Source: Pseudolactococcus piscium
GTDB lineage: Bacteria; Bacillota; Bacilli; Lactobacillales; Streptococcaceae
Direction: 5' to 3'
Assembly: GCF_002441695.1 (NCBI RefSeq)
Contig: NZ_JXJW01000014.1
Location: 1-64,000 of the forward strand
DNA: 64,000 bases
In this document: in pieces, positions 35,158 to 43,498 of the stretch
How the letters are laid out: every line of letters begins with the position of its first letter
Numbering within the stretch: position 1 is the first letter of the stretch
Notes under the pieces: model-generated
The model's database searches: none
What the model was told of the DNA's origin: nothing
Seen by the model: the letters and a program-made list of their open reading frames with translations, nothing else
Program-made: the position numbers and the translations under genes

Positions 35158-35997
35158 TCAGCTAGTTTTCCTAAATCGATTAAAAAATTTCTGAAGCTGA
35201 CTTTTTTGATGTAAATACCAAATTAATTGTTGCCGCGATTTTTTTATCTTGCTATATCTTTTCTTTTGTTTTTGATAAAACTGCTGATGATAGTCTTCTG
35301 CTGGCCAAAATGTCGTCGCATCTCTAATCTCTGTTACGATTGGCTGCTCATATCTGCCAGAGTCGCTTAAGTCTTGTTTTGATTGCTGGGCAAGTGCTTT
35401 TTGACTTGCGTCTGCAACAAAAATAACGGACTTGTATTGCTCTCCCCTATCTTGAAATTGGCCAAAGGCATCCGTAGGATCTGTTATCAGCCAAAATAAA
35501 TCGAGCAAGGCGTCATAAGTGATCAACCGTGTATCAAATATGATTTCTACTGCTTCAACATGGCCCGTATAGCCACCTAAAATTTGGTCATAGGTTGGGT
35601 GATCGACATGCCCACCAGTATAGCCTGACAAAACTGAGATGATACCAGTTTTTGTTTCAAAAGGTTCCACCATGCACCAAAAACAGCCACCAGCAAATAC
35701 TGCACGCGCCTCATAAGGTAAATCCTGATGGGCATGCTTTGCCAGATCAATGGTTGTTTTAATGATTGGTTGATCCGTTATCTTTAAATAGAAATCTGCA
35801 AGGTCAGGTGTTAAATTGCTTCTAAGTGCTAATGGGCGTAAGGCCAGTTCAAGTTTTTTTAGAGGTGCTTTGACCTTACTTGTCACTGCTAATTCATCCT
35901 TGGCGATGATCAAGACAGACCGCTCCCAGTCACGTGTCCCTGGATTTAAGATAAGATTATAAATATCGTTTAATACTGCTTCTTTTGTCAGCGTCAT
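35158..35997 (-). CDS. msrA: Peptide-methionine (S)-S-oxide reductase with an extra N-terminal domain
   Basis: Repairs oxidised methionine in proteins. 279 aa against about 170 for plain MsrA. The catalytic motif GGCFWCMVEPF is near residue 108, followed by GYTGGHVDHPTYDQILGGYTGHVEAVEI and FWPAEDYHQQFYQK. Residues 1 to about 90 form a separate helical domain (AVLNDIYNLILNP; LTPDLADFYLKI) resembling four-helix bacteriocin immunity proteins. The start at 35997 is chosen since AAAAGG is nine bases upstream and touches the earlier ATG. The tail is very basic. No msrB nearby. Confidence 0.9.
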   Translation of the reverse strand: MTLTKEAVLNDIYNLILNPGTRDWERSVLIIAKDELAVTSKVKAPLKKLELALRPLALRSNLTPDLADFYLKITDQPIIKTTIDLAKHAHQDLPYEARAVFAGGCFWCMVEPFETKTGIISVLSGYTGGHVDHPTYDQILGGYTGHVEAVEIIFDTRLITYDALLDLFWLITDPTDAFGQFQDRGEQYKSVIFVADASQKALAQQSKQDLSDSGRYEQPIVTEIRDATTFWPAEDYHQQFYQKQKKRYSKIKKSRQQLIWYLHQKSQLQKFFNRFRKTS

Positions 35998-36085
35998 CTC
36001 GTTCATCCTTTTTAGACGATTTTTTATAACTAGATTAGGAAAAAATAATCCCCTCTATGCCTACTTAAGTGATTCGTCTAAAGCA

Positions 36086-36694
36086 TTACTTGCTCTCAGT
36101 AGTTGGGTCAATCATTTGCACAAGCTCAAACCTGCCATCTTCATAGGTCAGTTCAAATATGGCGCAATTGCCAAAAGGGAGTAAGCGTCTGACCGCTTCT
36201 TGTTCAAAATGGCGTTGTAACCACAGGTATATACTACCACCATGGGACACAACTAGACTCGTTTGCGCAGATGATGACACGATGTCAGTCATTGCTTTGT
36301 CCATCCGATCACTGACTGCCGTATCTGATTCTCCGCCATACCCAACATAGGCTTTGCCAAAGCTGATCGTCCCTTCATCTGGTTGCAATGGGGGTGGATT
36401 TAAGGTTGCATTTTGTCCCTCAAATAACCCAAAATCCCATTCAGAAAGCCTTCTATCTCTGGCATAGTCACCATCTTTTAAACCAGCCACAATCTCTAGT
36501 GTATCTGATGCGCGTTCTTTAGTAGATGAAACTGCCGCATCAAAGCTAATGCCTTGCTCCTTAAACCATTGGCCTGCTAATCTTGCTTGTGAGATGCCTA
36601 ATGGGGTCAATGGTGCATCCCAAGCGCCTTGATTTAGTCCTGCAGCATTTAGTCTCGTTTGTCCATGTCTCATCAAATATAGGTGCTGCATCAT
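36086..36694 (-). CDS. Histidine phosphatase family protein
   Basis: 202-aa phosphoglycerate-mutase-like phosphatase. Catalytic LMRHGQTRLN at the N-terminus, PLTPLGISQARLAG, SSTKERASDTLEIVAG and second His in LVVSHGGSIYLWL near residue 150. The substrate is not predictable. GGAG stands eight bases before the ATG. Single gene. Confidence 0.88.
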   Translation of the reverse strand: MMQHLYLMRHGQTRLNAAGLNQGAWDAPLTPLGISQARLAGQWFKEQGISFDAAVSSTKERASDTLEIVAGLKDGDYARDRRLSEWDFGLFEGQNATLNPPPLQPDEGTISFGKAYVGYGGESDTAVSDRMDKAMTDIVSSSAQTSLVVSHGGSIYLWLQRHFEQEAVRRLLPFGNCAIFELTYEDGRFELVQMIDPTTESK

Positions 36695-36834
36695 TGGTCA
36701 TACTCCACACGTTTTTCTACAAAATATACTGCCTCATTAGTTTCATTATATCATGTTTACCTGCTATTATTTATAACCCGCTACATGGGGGGCTATCTGA
36801 AAATAGATAGGCTATAAGGTGTAAGCAATTGACT

Positions 36835-37194
36835 TTAATCTTCATCTGCAATGACAGGGGTCCCCTGATGAAAAATCAGCTGCCAGTTTTCATCTGATTT
36901 AAGCCAAATATTACTTCTGAACGATAAGGTATTACTATTTTTTTCTTTTAGCTTGTAGAAAGATAATACACTACTATCACTCAAGACTTTGATATCGTAT
37001 GATAAAATTTCATAGGCTTTAGGAGATACATCTAGTGTTGCTAACTTGGCATAATCTTGATAGTGATTTAAGTTACCAGAAGCTGTAATCTCGCTATATC
37101 TTTCATCTAATACCCCTAAGATTGTCTTGATATTACGCCGATTGTCAGCAGACAAATGTTGTTGGTCTAACTGTTTAAAAAATGCCTTATCCAT
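36835..37194 (-). CDS. NTF2/SnoaL-like (DUF4440-type) protein
   Basis: 119 aa. The C-terminal RSNIWLKSDENWQLIFHQGTP is the signature of DUF4440/NTF2-like folds, small cone-shaped proteins that bind ligands or act as isomerases. ATG at 37194 has GGTGG upstream. It is divergent from another NTF2-like gene at 37360, so the two may be an old duplication or share a control region. Confidence 0.65.
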   Translation of the reverse strand: MDKAFFKQLDQQHLSADNRRNIKTILGVLDERYSEITASGNLNHYQDYAKLATLDVSPKAYEILSYDIKVLSDSSVLSFYKLKEKNSNTLSFRSNIWLKSDENWQLIFHQGTPVIADED

Positions 37195-37359
37195 CACTTA
37201 CCACCGTGCTTTCTAATGATCATATTGCCTAATTGATATACCTGTTATACCAGTAGTATAGCATTTATCATGACACTAACTCAAGATGCTTGTAGCTATC
37301 TTATTTTCTATCATATGACCTATACTGTGCTATAATCTTACATACTGGAGGATTAAAAT

Positions 37360-37776
37360 ATGCAACCTATCAAACAAATTGAACATGACATCAAAGTAAT
37401 CATAGACACCTGCGATCAGCTCATTCACGCAGAAAAATTTGATGACTTAATTAACTTTTATACGGAAGATGCGATTTTGGTCATTAAACCAGAGATGATT
37501 GCTAGGGGCAGGGAACAAATCAAGTCAGCATTCATCAAAATAGCTGCATATTTTGATAACTCTATCAAGCCGCTTGAAGGTCAGATGCTTTATCTGGTAA
37601 CTGGCGATACCGTCTTAGTATTGGCACAGACCTTTTTAGAAGCTAATCAGACTGCTACGGATAAATCAGACTATGCTATGGAGAGACGTGCAACCTACAT
37701 TTTTCGAAAAATCGACGGCAAGTGGTTATGTGCAATAGATAATTCTTATGGTACATCTCTTCTTGATTCACTTTAA
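37360..37776 (+). CDS. NTF2/SnoaL-like protein
   Basis: 138 aa. LIHAEKFDDLINFYTEDAILVIKP, GREQIKSAFIKIAAYF and YIFRKIDGKWLCAIDNSYG match the SnoaL-like fold seen in SgcJ/YybH-type proteins. GGAGG ribosome site. It faces away from the shorter NTF2-like gene at 36835 and ends at a bidirectional terminator. Function unknown. Confidence 0.75.
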   Translation: MQPIKQIEHDIKVIIDTCDQLIHAEKFDDLINFYTEDAILVIKPEMIARGREQIKSAFIKIAAYFDNSIKPLEGQMLYLVTGDTVLVLAQTFLEANQTATDKSDYAMERRATYIFRKIDGKWLCAIDNSYGTSLLDSL

Positions 37777-37806
37777 ACACTAACACTCAAGTCTATCAAG
37801 TTAAAC

Positions 37807-37855
37807 AAAAAACGCCCCATCAGCTGACATATGCAGTCAGACTATGGGGCGTTTT
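37807..37855. terminator. Bidirectional terminator
   Basis: AAAACGCCCCAT and ATGGGGCGTTTT arms close the plus-strand NTF2-like gene and the convergent methyltransferase gene. Confidence 0.85.
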
Positions 37856-37885
37856 ATGATGTTGAACTGTGCAATCCTACTAAGC

Positions 37886-38629
37886 CTAAATATGTGCAAT
37901 CGCGCGCAGTCTCTTATAGTCTGCAACCCAGTTAGTCCCATCCCAAAGCTCAGCTCGTACTGCATTTTCTAGTTCAGCTAGTAGGCTATCTTTATCGGCT
38001 TGACTAAAGTCTACCAAGTCAGTGGCAAAAAATTGACTCGCCCAATTTGCTAGCCCTTTTTCACCATCTTTAAGCACCGTAGGACGATCATAGATATAAA
38101 GGTCATCGATTATAAACCCGTTTTTTTCGAGTAATGTGCCAAATGCGTCGACAGTTGGAAAATTAAATCTTGATTTGTAGGTGTAGCCTTTGGCTGCTAG
38201 CAATTTTTTAAAGGCTTGTTCTATCGTTCCAATATTACCATAGCCACCAAACTCACAAATCAGTTTTCCAGACGATTTGAGTGATTGCTTAATATTTTTT
38301 AACAACTTGTCATGATCAGGAATCCAATGAAATACAGCATTTGAAAAAACAACATCCCATTCCTGCTCAAAGTTCATGTTCAGCGCATCCACTACCTCAA
38401 AAGGGACATTTGGATAAGTTTCTTTTGCTTTTTGAATCATGTCTGGAGAGCCATCTACTCCCAAAACGTCATGGTATTTATCTGAAATCTCAGAGGTTAA
38501 GGTACCAGTCCCACACCCTAAATCCAAGATTTTTTGGTCACTAGCTTCTGGTATATAGCTGAGTAATCCCTTGCCATATTCAGATACAAAATCATGTTTA
38601 CCATCGTATAACGTCGAATCCCATTTCAT
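37886..38629 (-). CDS. Class I SAM-dependent methyltransferase
   Basis: 247 aa. Motif I ILDLGCGTGTLTSEI near residue 34, acidic motif II VLGVDGSPDMI, then EQEWDVVFSNAVFHWIPDH, the arrangement of trans-aconitate 2-methyltransferase-like (Tam/UbiE group) enzymes. The acceptor is probably a small molecule. GAGG lies before the ATG and a TATAAT is further upstream. Confidence 0.83.
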   Translation of the reverse strand: MKWDSTLYDGKHDFVSEYGKGLLSYIPEASDQKILDLGCGTGTLTSEISDKYHDVLGVDGSPDMIQKAKETYPNVPFEVVDALNMNFEQEWDVVFSNAVFHWIPDHDKLLKNIKQSLKSSGKLICEFGGYGNIGTIEQAFKKLLAAKGYTYKSRFNFPTVDAFGTLLEKNGFIIDDLYIYDRPTVLKDGEKGLANWASQFFATDLVDFSQADKDSLLAELENAVRAELWDGTNWVADYKRLRAIAHI

Positions 38630-38741
38630 AAGCTACCTCTTTTCTTATTCGTATTATAGCATAATGGCTAGTATCATTGGGATATAGCACAACAAAACGA
38701 TGCTAAACTTAGGTTCTATCATTAATTATAAGGACATAGGG

Positions 38742-38984
38742 TCAATTTTTACCTGATTTATGACAATTGGACAAGATGGTTTTTAGCATCAAGTGAACAC
38801 CCTTTGGTATAAATTGGGACAATATCAGGACTAAAACAAATACGATTGCCCATATTTTCAGCCATGTCTCCCAAATTAATTTGCCATTTGTTAAATAATT
38901 CAATAATAGACTTAAACTGCCAGTCGTAAGTAAGTTAGTGATTAACAAGTGAATCCTAACATAGGTCTTGTTTGATTCATCCAT
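38742..38984 (-). CDS. Small two-helix membrane protein
   Basis: 80 aa with helices at about 12-28 (LLITNLLTTGSLSLLLN) and 40-58 (WLKIWAIVFVLVLILSQFI), DUF2798-like in layout. Its ATG starts one base after the stop of the ABM monooxygenase gene, so it is the second gene of the MerR-controlled operon. Confidence 0.6.
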   Translation of the reverse strand: MDESNKTYVRIHLLITNLLTTGSLSLLLNYLTNGKLIWETWLKIWAIVFVLVLILSQFIPKGVHLMLKTILSNCHKSGKN

Positions 38985-38985
38985 G

Positions 38986-39294
38986 CTATAGGGATACCTT
39001 TTCTGAACTTTCGAATAATACGATTGTATCTAGCTGCTCACTAAAGAAAGCTTTGGTATAGTATTTTTGGTGGTGTGCATAAAAAGCCTCTTTATTTTCC
39101 CATATCTCCCATAGCGCAAACCGCTCCTCATCTCTATCAAGGGGAACGATTTTAAATAAGATACACCCCGCCTCAATACTTGTCACTTCTTGCAATGCTG
39201 ATAATTTCTCAATTAAATCATTGTACCCTATCTTTTTTGTAGATTGTACAATCGCAGTACAATACAAGAAAGGGTCTTTTAAATCATGCGTCAT
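38986..39294 (-). CDS. Antibiotic biosynthesis monooxygenase (ABM) family protein
   Basis: 102 aa. LYCTAIVQSTKKIGYNDLIEKL, SIEAGCILFKIVPLDRDEERFALWEIWENKEAFYAHHQ matches the dimeric ABM ferredoxin-like fold, whose members oxidise quinols or degrade heme, or act as stress sensors. The ATG at 39294 has GAGGAGG seven bases upstream; a longer frame runs into the operator. Divergent from a MerR regulator, which probably controls it. Confidence 0.8.
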   Translation of the reverse strand: MTHDLKDPFLYCTAIVQSTKKIGYNDLIEKLSALQEVTSIEAGCILFKIVPLDRDEERFALWEIWENKEAFYAHHQKYYTKAFFSEQLDTIVLFESSEKVSL

Positions 39295-39318
39295 ATCTTC
39301 CTCCTCTATTCTAATATT

Positions 39319-39349
39319 AGTGTATACTATAGAGTATGCTCCATAGCAA
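39319..39349 (-). promoter_or_regulatory. MerR-type promoter and operator of the ABM operon
   Basis: A near-perfect 20-bp dyad, CTATGGAGCATACTCTATAG (39327-39346 on the minus strand), lies between -35 TTGCTA (39344-39349) and -10 TACACT (39319-39324), spaced 19 bp. That long spacing with a spacer dyad is the classic MerR activation layout. Confidence 0.65.
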
Positions 39350-39361
39350 GGAAAAATTAGC

Positions 39362-39712
39362 ATGTTTATAAAAGAATTTTCTGAGAAGACAGGTTTATCG
39401 ATTGATACATTAAGATATTATGAAAACGAAAACCTCTTAACCCCTAAAAGAAATCAACACAATTATAGGGACTATACTGAATCTGATGTCTGTTGGGTTG
39501 AGTTACTATTAAAAATGAAGCAAACAGGGATGTCTATCAATGAAATAAAAGGGTATGCGGCGTTACAAGAGCAGGGAGATGTTTCGTTAGCTAATAGAAT
39601 TGACATTTTAGATAAGCATTTGACTAGCCTTAAACAGGCTAAGGTAACTTTAGAGCAGACGATGTCTTTTGTTGAGCGAAAAATCAGTGGTTATAAACAA
39701 AGACTTCATTAA
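39362..39712 (+). CDS. MerR-family transcription regulator
   Basis: 116 aa. N-terminal winged helix FIKEFSEKTGLSIDTLRYYENENLL and KRNQHNYRDYTESDVCWVELL, then a coiled-coil dimerisation helix. No Cys pair for metal binding except one Cys at about 44. It is divergent from the ABM/membrane-protein operon and its start abuts the dyad operator at 39327-39346. It probably senses a small hydrophobic or oxidised compound. Confidence 0.9.
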   Translation: MFIKEFSEKTGLSIDTLRYYENENLLTPKRNQHNYRDYTESDVCWVELLLKMKQTGMSINEIKGYAALQEQGDVSLANRIDILDKHLTSLKQAKVTLEQTMSFVERKISGYKQRLH

Positions 39713-39815
39713 ATGATTAACTTGTGAAGTTTTGCTTATTTCTGTTTTTTTGAGGACTACCGTCCTCTCTCCATTTTTCAGCTATAATCCGACAATCCTG
39801 AGGCAAATGCTATAG

Positions 39816-39854
39816 AAAAAACGATGGTGAACTTGGGTTCTACCATCGTTTTTT
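39816..39854. terminator. Bidirectional terminator between two merR genes
   Basis: AAAACGATGGT and ACCATCGTTTTTT arms. A related but decayed copy (ACGATGCTAAACTTAGG...) lies at about 38697-38725. Confidence 0.8.
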
Positions 39855-39870
39855 GTTATGTCATACCTAG

Positions 39871-40302
39871 TTAGAGACACTTATGACTCGATTCAACTAG
39901 TTCATCACTACTTTGCCCTTTTTCAAGTGCTTGCAATTTTTGCTCAACTTGAGAAATATGATCATCATAATGATCAATTTTGTAGGTCAGGTAATCAATC
40001 GCATACTGAATATCTACCTTTTTATCAGCCATAATGGCACGTTGCTCCTTGAGCAAGGCTAATTGGGCATCATGATGGTTTGCTTCATCATCAATCAAGC
40101 CCATATAGGTTTTAAGGGTTGCTATTGGCATCCCTGCCTGTCTCATTGACCTGACAAAAGAGATCCTACTTAGGGTTCTCTCCCCAAAGGTTCTAATACC
40201 AGAGGGCGTCCGATCAATCGTGGTCAGTAAGCCTACTTTTTCATAATAGCGAATGGTATTTGCTGAAACCCCACATTTTTCCGCTGCTTCTTTGATATTC
40301 AT
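39871..40302 (-). CDS. MerR-family regulator (NmlR/AdhR-like)
   Basis: 143 aa. Winged helix MNIKEAAEKCGVSANTIRYYEKVGLL, RTPSGIRTFGERTLSRISFVRSMRQAGM and a long coiled coil. It lies 12 bases downstream of a zinc alcohol dehydrogenase gene on the same strand, the arrangement of aldehyde-responsive AdhR and NmlR regulators. Cys residues at about 10 and 142 could act as thiol sensors. It probably controls its own operon through the palindrome at 41400-41417. Confidence 0.88.
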   Translation of the reverse strand: MNIKEAAEKCGVSANTIRYYEKVGLLTTIDRTPSGIRTFGERTLSRISFVRSMRQAGMPIATLKTYMGLIDDEANHHDAQLALLKEQRAIMADKKVDIQYAIDYLTYKIDHYDDHISQVEQKLQALEKGQSSDELVESSHKCL

Positions 40303-40314
40303 CTTAGCCTGCTA

Positions 40315-41358
40315 TTATCCTTGAGAAACACGCAAGAGTGATTTGATTGTTTTACGTTCATCCATGTCCTGGTAAGCTGCTTGTATCTCATCGAGTTGAT
40401 ACGTTGCTGTGAACACTTTTCCTGGGTTGATTTCGCCATCTAGAACAGCCTGTAATAGCAACTCTTTATCCCAAAGTGAGACTGATGCAACACCACCAGT
40501 TAAGCCGATATTCTTAGCAAACAACCGTGTCATATACGGATTGTAGTCGACATCATGTGGAATCCCAACACGACCAATATTACCACCCGCACGCGCCACT
40601 TTAAAAGCTGTTTCGACAGAACTCTTAGTCCCAGCACACTCTAAAACAGCATCCGCACCAAGGCCGTCTGTCATCGCTAATATTTGATCAACGGCTGCTT
40701 GGTCACGTTCTTTAATGATTGCAGTCGCACCAAATTCTGTAGCCAAAGCACCACGATCAGCATGGCGACTCATCATAATAATTTGGTCTGCACCAAGTAA
40801 TTTTGCACCAATAACAGCACAGAGACCAACTGCACCATCACCAAAGATGACAACTGTATCCCCTTTTTTAACTTGGGCAGCCTTAGCGGCATGGAACCCT
40901 GTAGGCATAACATCAGCAAGCGTTGTCAAACTAGCCAACTGTTCATCTGAGTAATCACTAGGTTGCCCTGGTACCTTAACAAGCGCACCATCTGCATTGA
41001 TTGCTCGGTAGTATTCTGCTTGATGGGCACTCGTCGCACCAGCATCATTGATACAGTTTCCCTCAAAGCCAGCCTTACAAATTTTACAGTGGCCACACCC
41101 ATGCGTAAACGGTACGATAACAAAATCACCTTTACGAAACTGCGTAACATCCTGGCCAACAGATTCGATGACGCCTATTGCTTCATGACCGACAACGCCT
41201 GGTTCCTTTTTAGAGATACCTCTGTACCACCAAAGGTCTGAGCCACAAACACAGGCTCTAACAATTTTAATCACGGCATCCGTCGAATTCTCTAGTTCTG
41301 GTTTTGGTAACTCCCGAACTTCCATTACGCCTGGTGCTACAAAATATGCAGATTTCAT
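40315..41358 (-). CDS. Zinc-dependent alcohol dehydrogenase
   Basis: 347-aa MDR-superfamily enzyme. Catalytic zinc ligands in CVCGSDLWWYRG and GHEAIGVIESVG, the structural zinc cluster CGHCKICKAGFEGNC with four cysteines, and NAD site VVIFGDGAVGLCAVIGAKLLGA. Resembles class III-like/NmlR-linked dehydrogenases that detoxify aldehydes. The start at 41358 is set by AGAGGA just upstream; the earlier ATG lies on the ribosome site. First gene of the operon with a MerR regulator. Confidence 0.92.
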   Translation of the reverse strand: MKSAYFVAPGVMEVRELPKPELENSTDAVIKIVRACVCGSDLWWYRGISKKEPGVVGHEAIGVIESVGQDVTQFRKGDFVIVPFTHGCGHCKICKAGFEGNCINDAGATSAHQAEYYRAINADGALVKVPGQPSDYSDEQLASLTTLADVMPTGFHAAKAAQVKKGDTVVIFGDGAVGLCAVIGAKLLGADQIIMMSRHADRGALATEFGATAIIKERDQAAVDQILAMTDGLGADAVLECAGTKSSVETAFKVARAGGNIGRVGIPHDVDYNPYMTRLFAKNIGLTGGVASVSLWDKELLLQAVLDGEINPGKVFTATYQLDEIQAAYQDMDERKTIKSLLRVSQG

Positions 41359-41390
41359 CTTTTTTCCTCTTTTCATTTATCGTTCATCTT

Positions 41391-41421
41391 ATTTTATACC
41401 TTAGCCTTAAGGCTAAGTCAA
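41391..41421 (-). promoter_or_regulatory. MerR-type promoter with perfect palindrome
   Basis: CTTAGCCTTAAGGCTAAG (41400-41417) is a perfect 18-bp palindrome between -35 TTGACT (41416-41421) and -10 TAAAAT (41391-41396), 19 bp apart, or TATAAA at 17 bp. Close to published AdhR/NmlR-type sites. Confidence 0.75.
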
Positions 41422-41673
41422 GTAAAAGTGTTTAGTATTTGTCACAGGCCCATTTTATTTAGAAACTTGAACAGTATATCCTACAATTTTAGCACATTAC
41501 TTAACCTAATCAGGCATATCTGCTTGTATTTAAAATTTTCTCCTACACAAAAAATGGTAGCTTAAACACCACCACTTTAGGATACACGACTCGTTGCAAT
41601 TTAATTTTTCTTTACTAAGACTTGATCAACATCTAGACCAATTAAAATAAGCAGTCTAGCTAAGCACTTTGCA
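41422..41673. other. Intergenic region
   Basis: 250 bases between the adh promoter and the OYE gene. A weak hairpin (TGGTGTTTAAGCTACCA with six Ts on the minus strand, about 41550-41575) may terminate the OYE transcript. Nothing else seen. Confidence 0.35.
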
Positions 41674-42861
41674 TTAAAGTTTCTTTTCAACACCTTCCAT
41701 AGGTGCCAACTCATTGGTATAGCTTTTTACTACTGCCTCATCTGTCGTAAAATGCATGACATCAAAGAAAGCACCTGTCAGAAAACTTTGCATTGCAGCC
41801 GGAATGGCGAGGTCATCCATTTCTTTAGGATCTAGCGTCTGACGAATACTTGCTTCATTACCAGATGCTACTTTTTGCACCCACTCTGGTTCCCTTATCA
41901 ATTCACGACCGATTGCAATTAAACTAGCGCCCTTAGATAAGGCTTCTTCTGCATCTTGAGGTGTTTCGATTGAGCCAATACCGATAAGTGGGATTTGTTG
42001 TGACAGGATATTAGAGAAATGATGCAGCAACAAGGTCTTATCATCACGATCATTAAGAGAAGTCCGTTTATAGCTACCCATTGACAAGTGAATATAGTCG
42101 ACATTATCCTTGATAGCTGAAACAAAATATAGTGAATCTGCCAAACGGATACCTGGTGTTTCAATCTCCTCAGGAGAGAGACGATAGCCTAATAAAAAAC
42201 TATCTTTTCCATATTTTGTGATGACACGATTTACTTCAGCAAGTACTTTTTTTGCAAAAGATAATCGACCATCTCTATCTCCCCCCCATGCATCGGTTCT
42301 GAGATTAGCATTTGGTGAATAAAACTGTTGTAACAAGTAAGTATTGGCACCATGGAGTTCAACGCCATCAAATCCTGCTACAATAGCACGTCTTGTTGCT
42401 TGTCCAAAGTCGACTATAATTTGCTCAATCTCTGCTTCTGTTAATTCTCTTGCTACTTCTGAATTTGCCGGAAAGATTGCCTTAGTGGCGCTTGGGCCAA
42501 CTGGTGTCTCACCAGCTAAAATCTTTTTAAATGATTTTCTGCCAGCATGAAAAATTTGTAAGATAGCTTTTGCACCATCTTTTTGGATAGTCGTAGCCAG
42601 TTTTGTTAAGCCAGGAATCATGTCATCACTAGCTACTGAGAGCTCTCCTTCAAATCCTTTGCCATTTGTACTGACATTAGCGACCTCAGTCACAATCATA
42701 CCTGGTCCATCTGCACGTTTTGCATAGTAGGCTAACTCATCGTTAGTAACCATGCCATTATAAAAACTAGACATAGTCGTCGTGGGTGCCATGACCACTT
42801 TATTTTTTAGCTCAAGGCCATTATTAAATCGGTAGGGTGTTAAAAATTGATAGTTTGTCAT
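41674..42861 (-). CDS. Old Yellow Enzyme-family NADH:flavin oxidoreductase
   Basis: 395-aa FMN enzyme with a TIM barrel. LTPYRFNNGLELKNKVVMAPTTT is the FMN-binding start, AILQIFHAGRKS and FDGVELHGANTYLLQQFYSPNAN the substrate His/Asn region, and LIGIGSIETPQDAEEAL and SLIAIGRELIREPEWVQK the phosphate-binding end. Reduces activated double bonds of electrophiles. Divergent from an HxlR regulator across a shared inverted repeat, suggesting induction by reactive electrophiles or aldehydes. Confidence 0.9.
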   Translation of the reverse strand: MTNYQFLTPYRFNNGLELKNKVVMAPTTTMSSFYNGMVTNDELAYYAKRADGPGMIVTEVANVSTNGKGFEGELSVASDDMIPGLTKLATTIQKDGAKAILQIFHAGRKSFKKILAGETPVGPSATKAIFPANSEVARELTEAEIEQIIVDFGQATRRAIVAGFDGVELHGANTYLLQQFYSPNANLRTDAWGGDRDGRLSFAKKVLAEVNRVITKYGKDSFLLGYRLSPEEIETPGIRLADSLYFVSAIKDNVDYIHLSMGSYKRTSLNDRDDKTLLLHHFSNILSQQIPLIGIGSIETPQDAEEALSKGASLIAIGRELIREPEWVQKVASGNEASIRQTLDPKEMDDLAIPAAMQSFLTGAFFDVMHFTTDEAVVKSYTNELAPMEGVEKKL

Positions 42862-42945
42862 ATATATTCTCCTTTTATTAAGCTGTAATCTTCTTGATTA
42901 ATACTTACATATGCTATTATAGATGCTATAGATGTTTGATTCAAG

Positions 42946-42984
42946 TAGGCACTATTTTGTAACATACGTACTAAATAGTACCTA
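42946..42984. promoter_or_regulatory. Inverted-repeat operator between OYE and HxlR genes
   Basis: TAGGCACTATTT (42946-42957) and AAATAGTACCTA (42973-42984) match as an inverted repeat at 11 of 12 positions with 15 bases between, immediately upstream of the hxlR ribosome site. Confidence 0.65.
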
Positions 42985-43003
42985 AAATATAGGAGATAGG
43001 GTT

Positions 43004-43378
43004 ATGGAAACAGTTTACAAGATGAGTATGGAAGCAACTTTAAGCGTAATAGGCGGTAAATGGAAACCGCTTATTCTATGCAATTTAGGACTTAATCCCA
43101 TGCGATCTGGCGAATTAAAAAGAAGGATACCCAATGTTAGTCAAAAAGTTTTAACACAACAATTACGTGAGTTAGAAACAGATCATATTATCAATCGTAT
43201 CGTCTTCAATGAAATGCCACCAAAAGTTATTTATGCACTAACAGATGAAGGCAAGACACTTAAAGATGTCCTAATCGCCATGTCTACTTGGGGAGAAAAA
43301 AGAATAAAATTAGAGCAAGAAAGAGGCAAGAATGTCAGTTTACTAACAGATGAGTATAGTGGCTTTTTAAATCTATAA
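43004..43378 (+). CDS. HxlR-family transcription regulator
   Basis: 124-aa winged-helix protein. SMEATLSVIGGKWKPLILCNLG at the start, LKRRIPNVSQKVLTQQLRELE as recognition helix, NEMPPKVIYALTDEGKTL as wing. A single Cys near 27 may be the redox or electrophile sensor, as in HypR/YodB relatives. Divergent from the OYE gene it probably controls. AGGAG ribosome site. Confidence 0.9.
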   Translation: METVYKMSMEATLSVIGGKWKPLILCNLGLNPMRSGELKRRIPNVSQKVLTQQLRELETDHIINRIVFNEMPPKVIYALTDEGKTLKDVLIAMSTWGEKRIKLEQERGKNVSLLTDEYSGFLNL

Positions 43379-43450
43379 AGCAATTGACTCTAGATTTGAC
43401 ATCCTTACTTTTTAGGTTCTTCATCAGCTAACACATTCAGTTATAACGTT

Positions 43451-43485
43451 AAAAAAAACTTACAGATCAACCTGTAAGTTTTTTT
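43451..43485. terminator. Bidirectional terminator hxlR/uspA
   Basis: AAAAAACTTACAG and CTGTAAGTTTTTTT arms between convergent genes. Confidence 0.85.
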
Positions 43486-43498
43486 AACAATAAATGAC

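Noticed and set aside
38697-38725. A possible repeat family (ACGATG...AACTT-GG-TTCTA-CAT) shared with the terminator at 39816-39854
   Set aside because: Only two copies, one decayed; it is better explained as related terminators than as a dispersed element.
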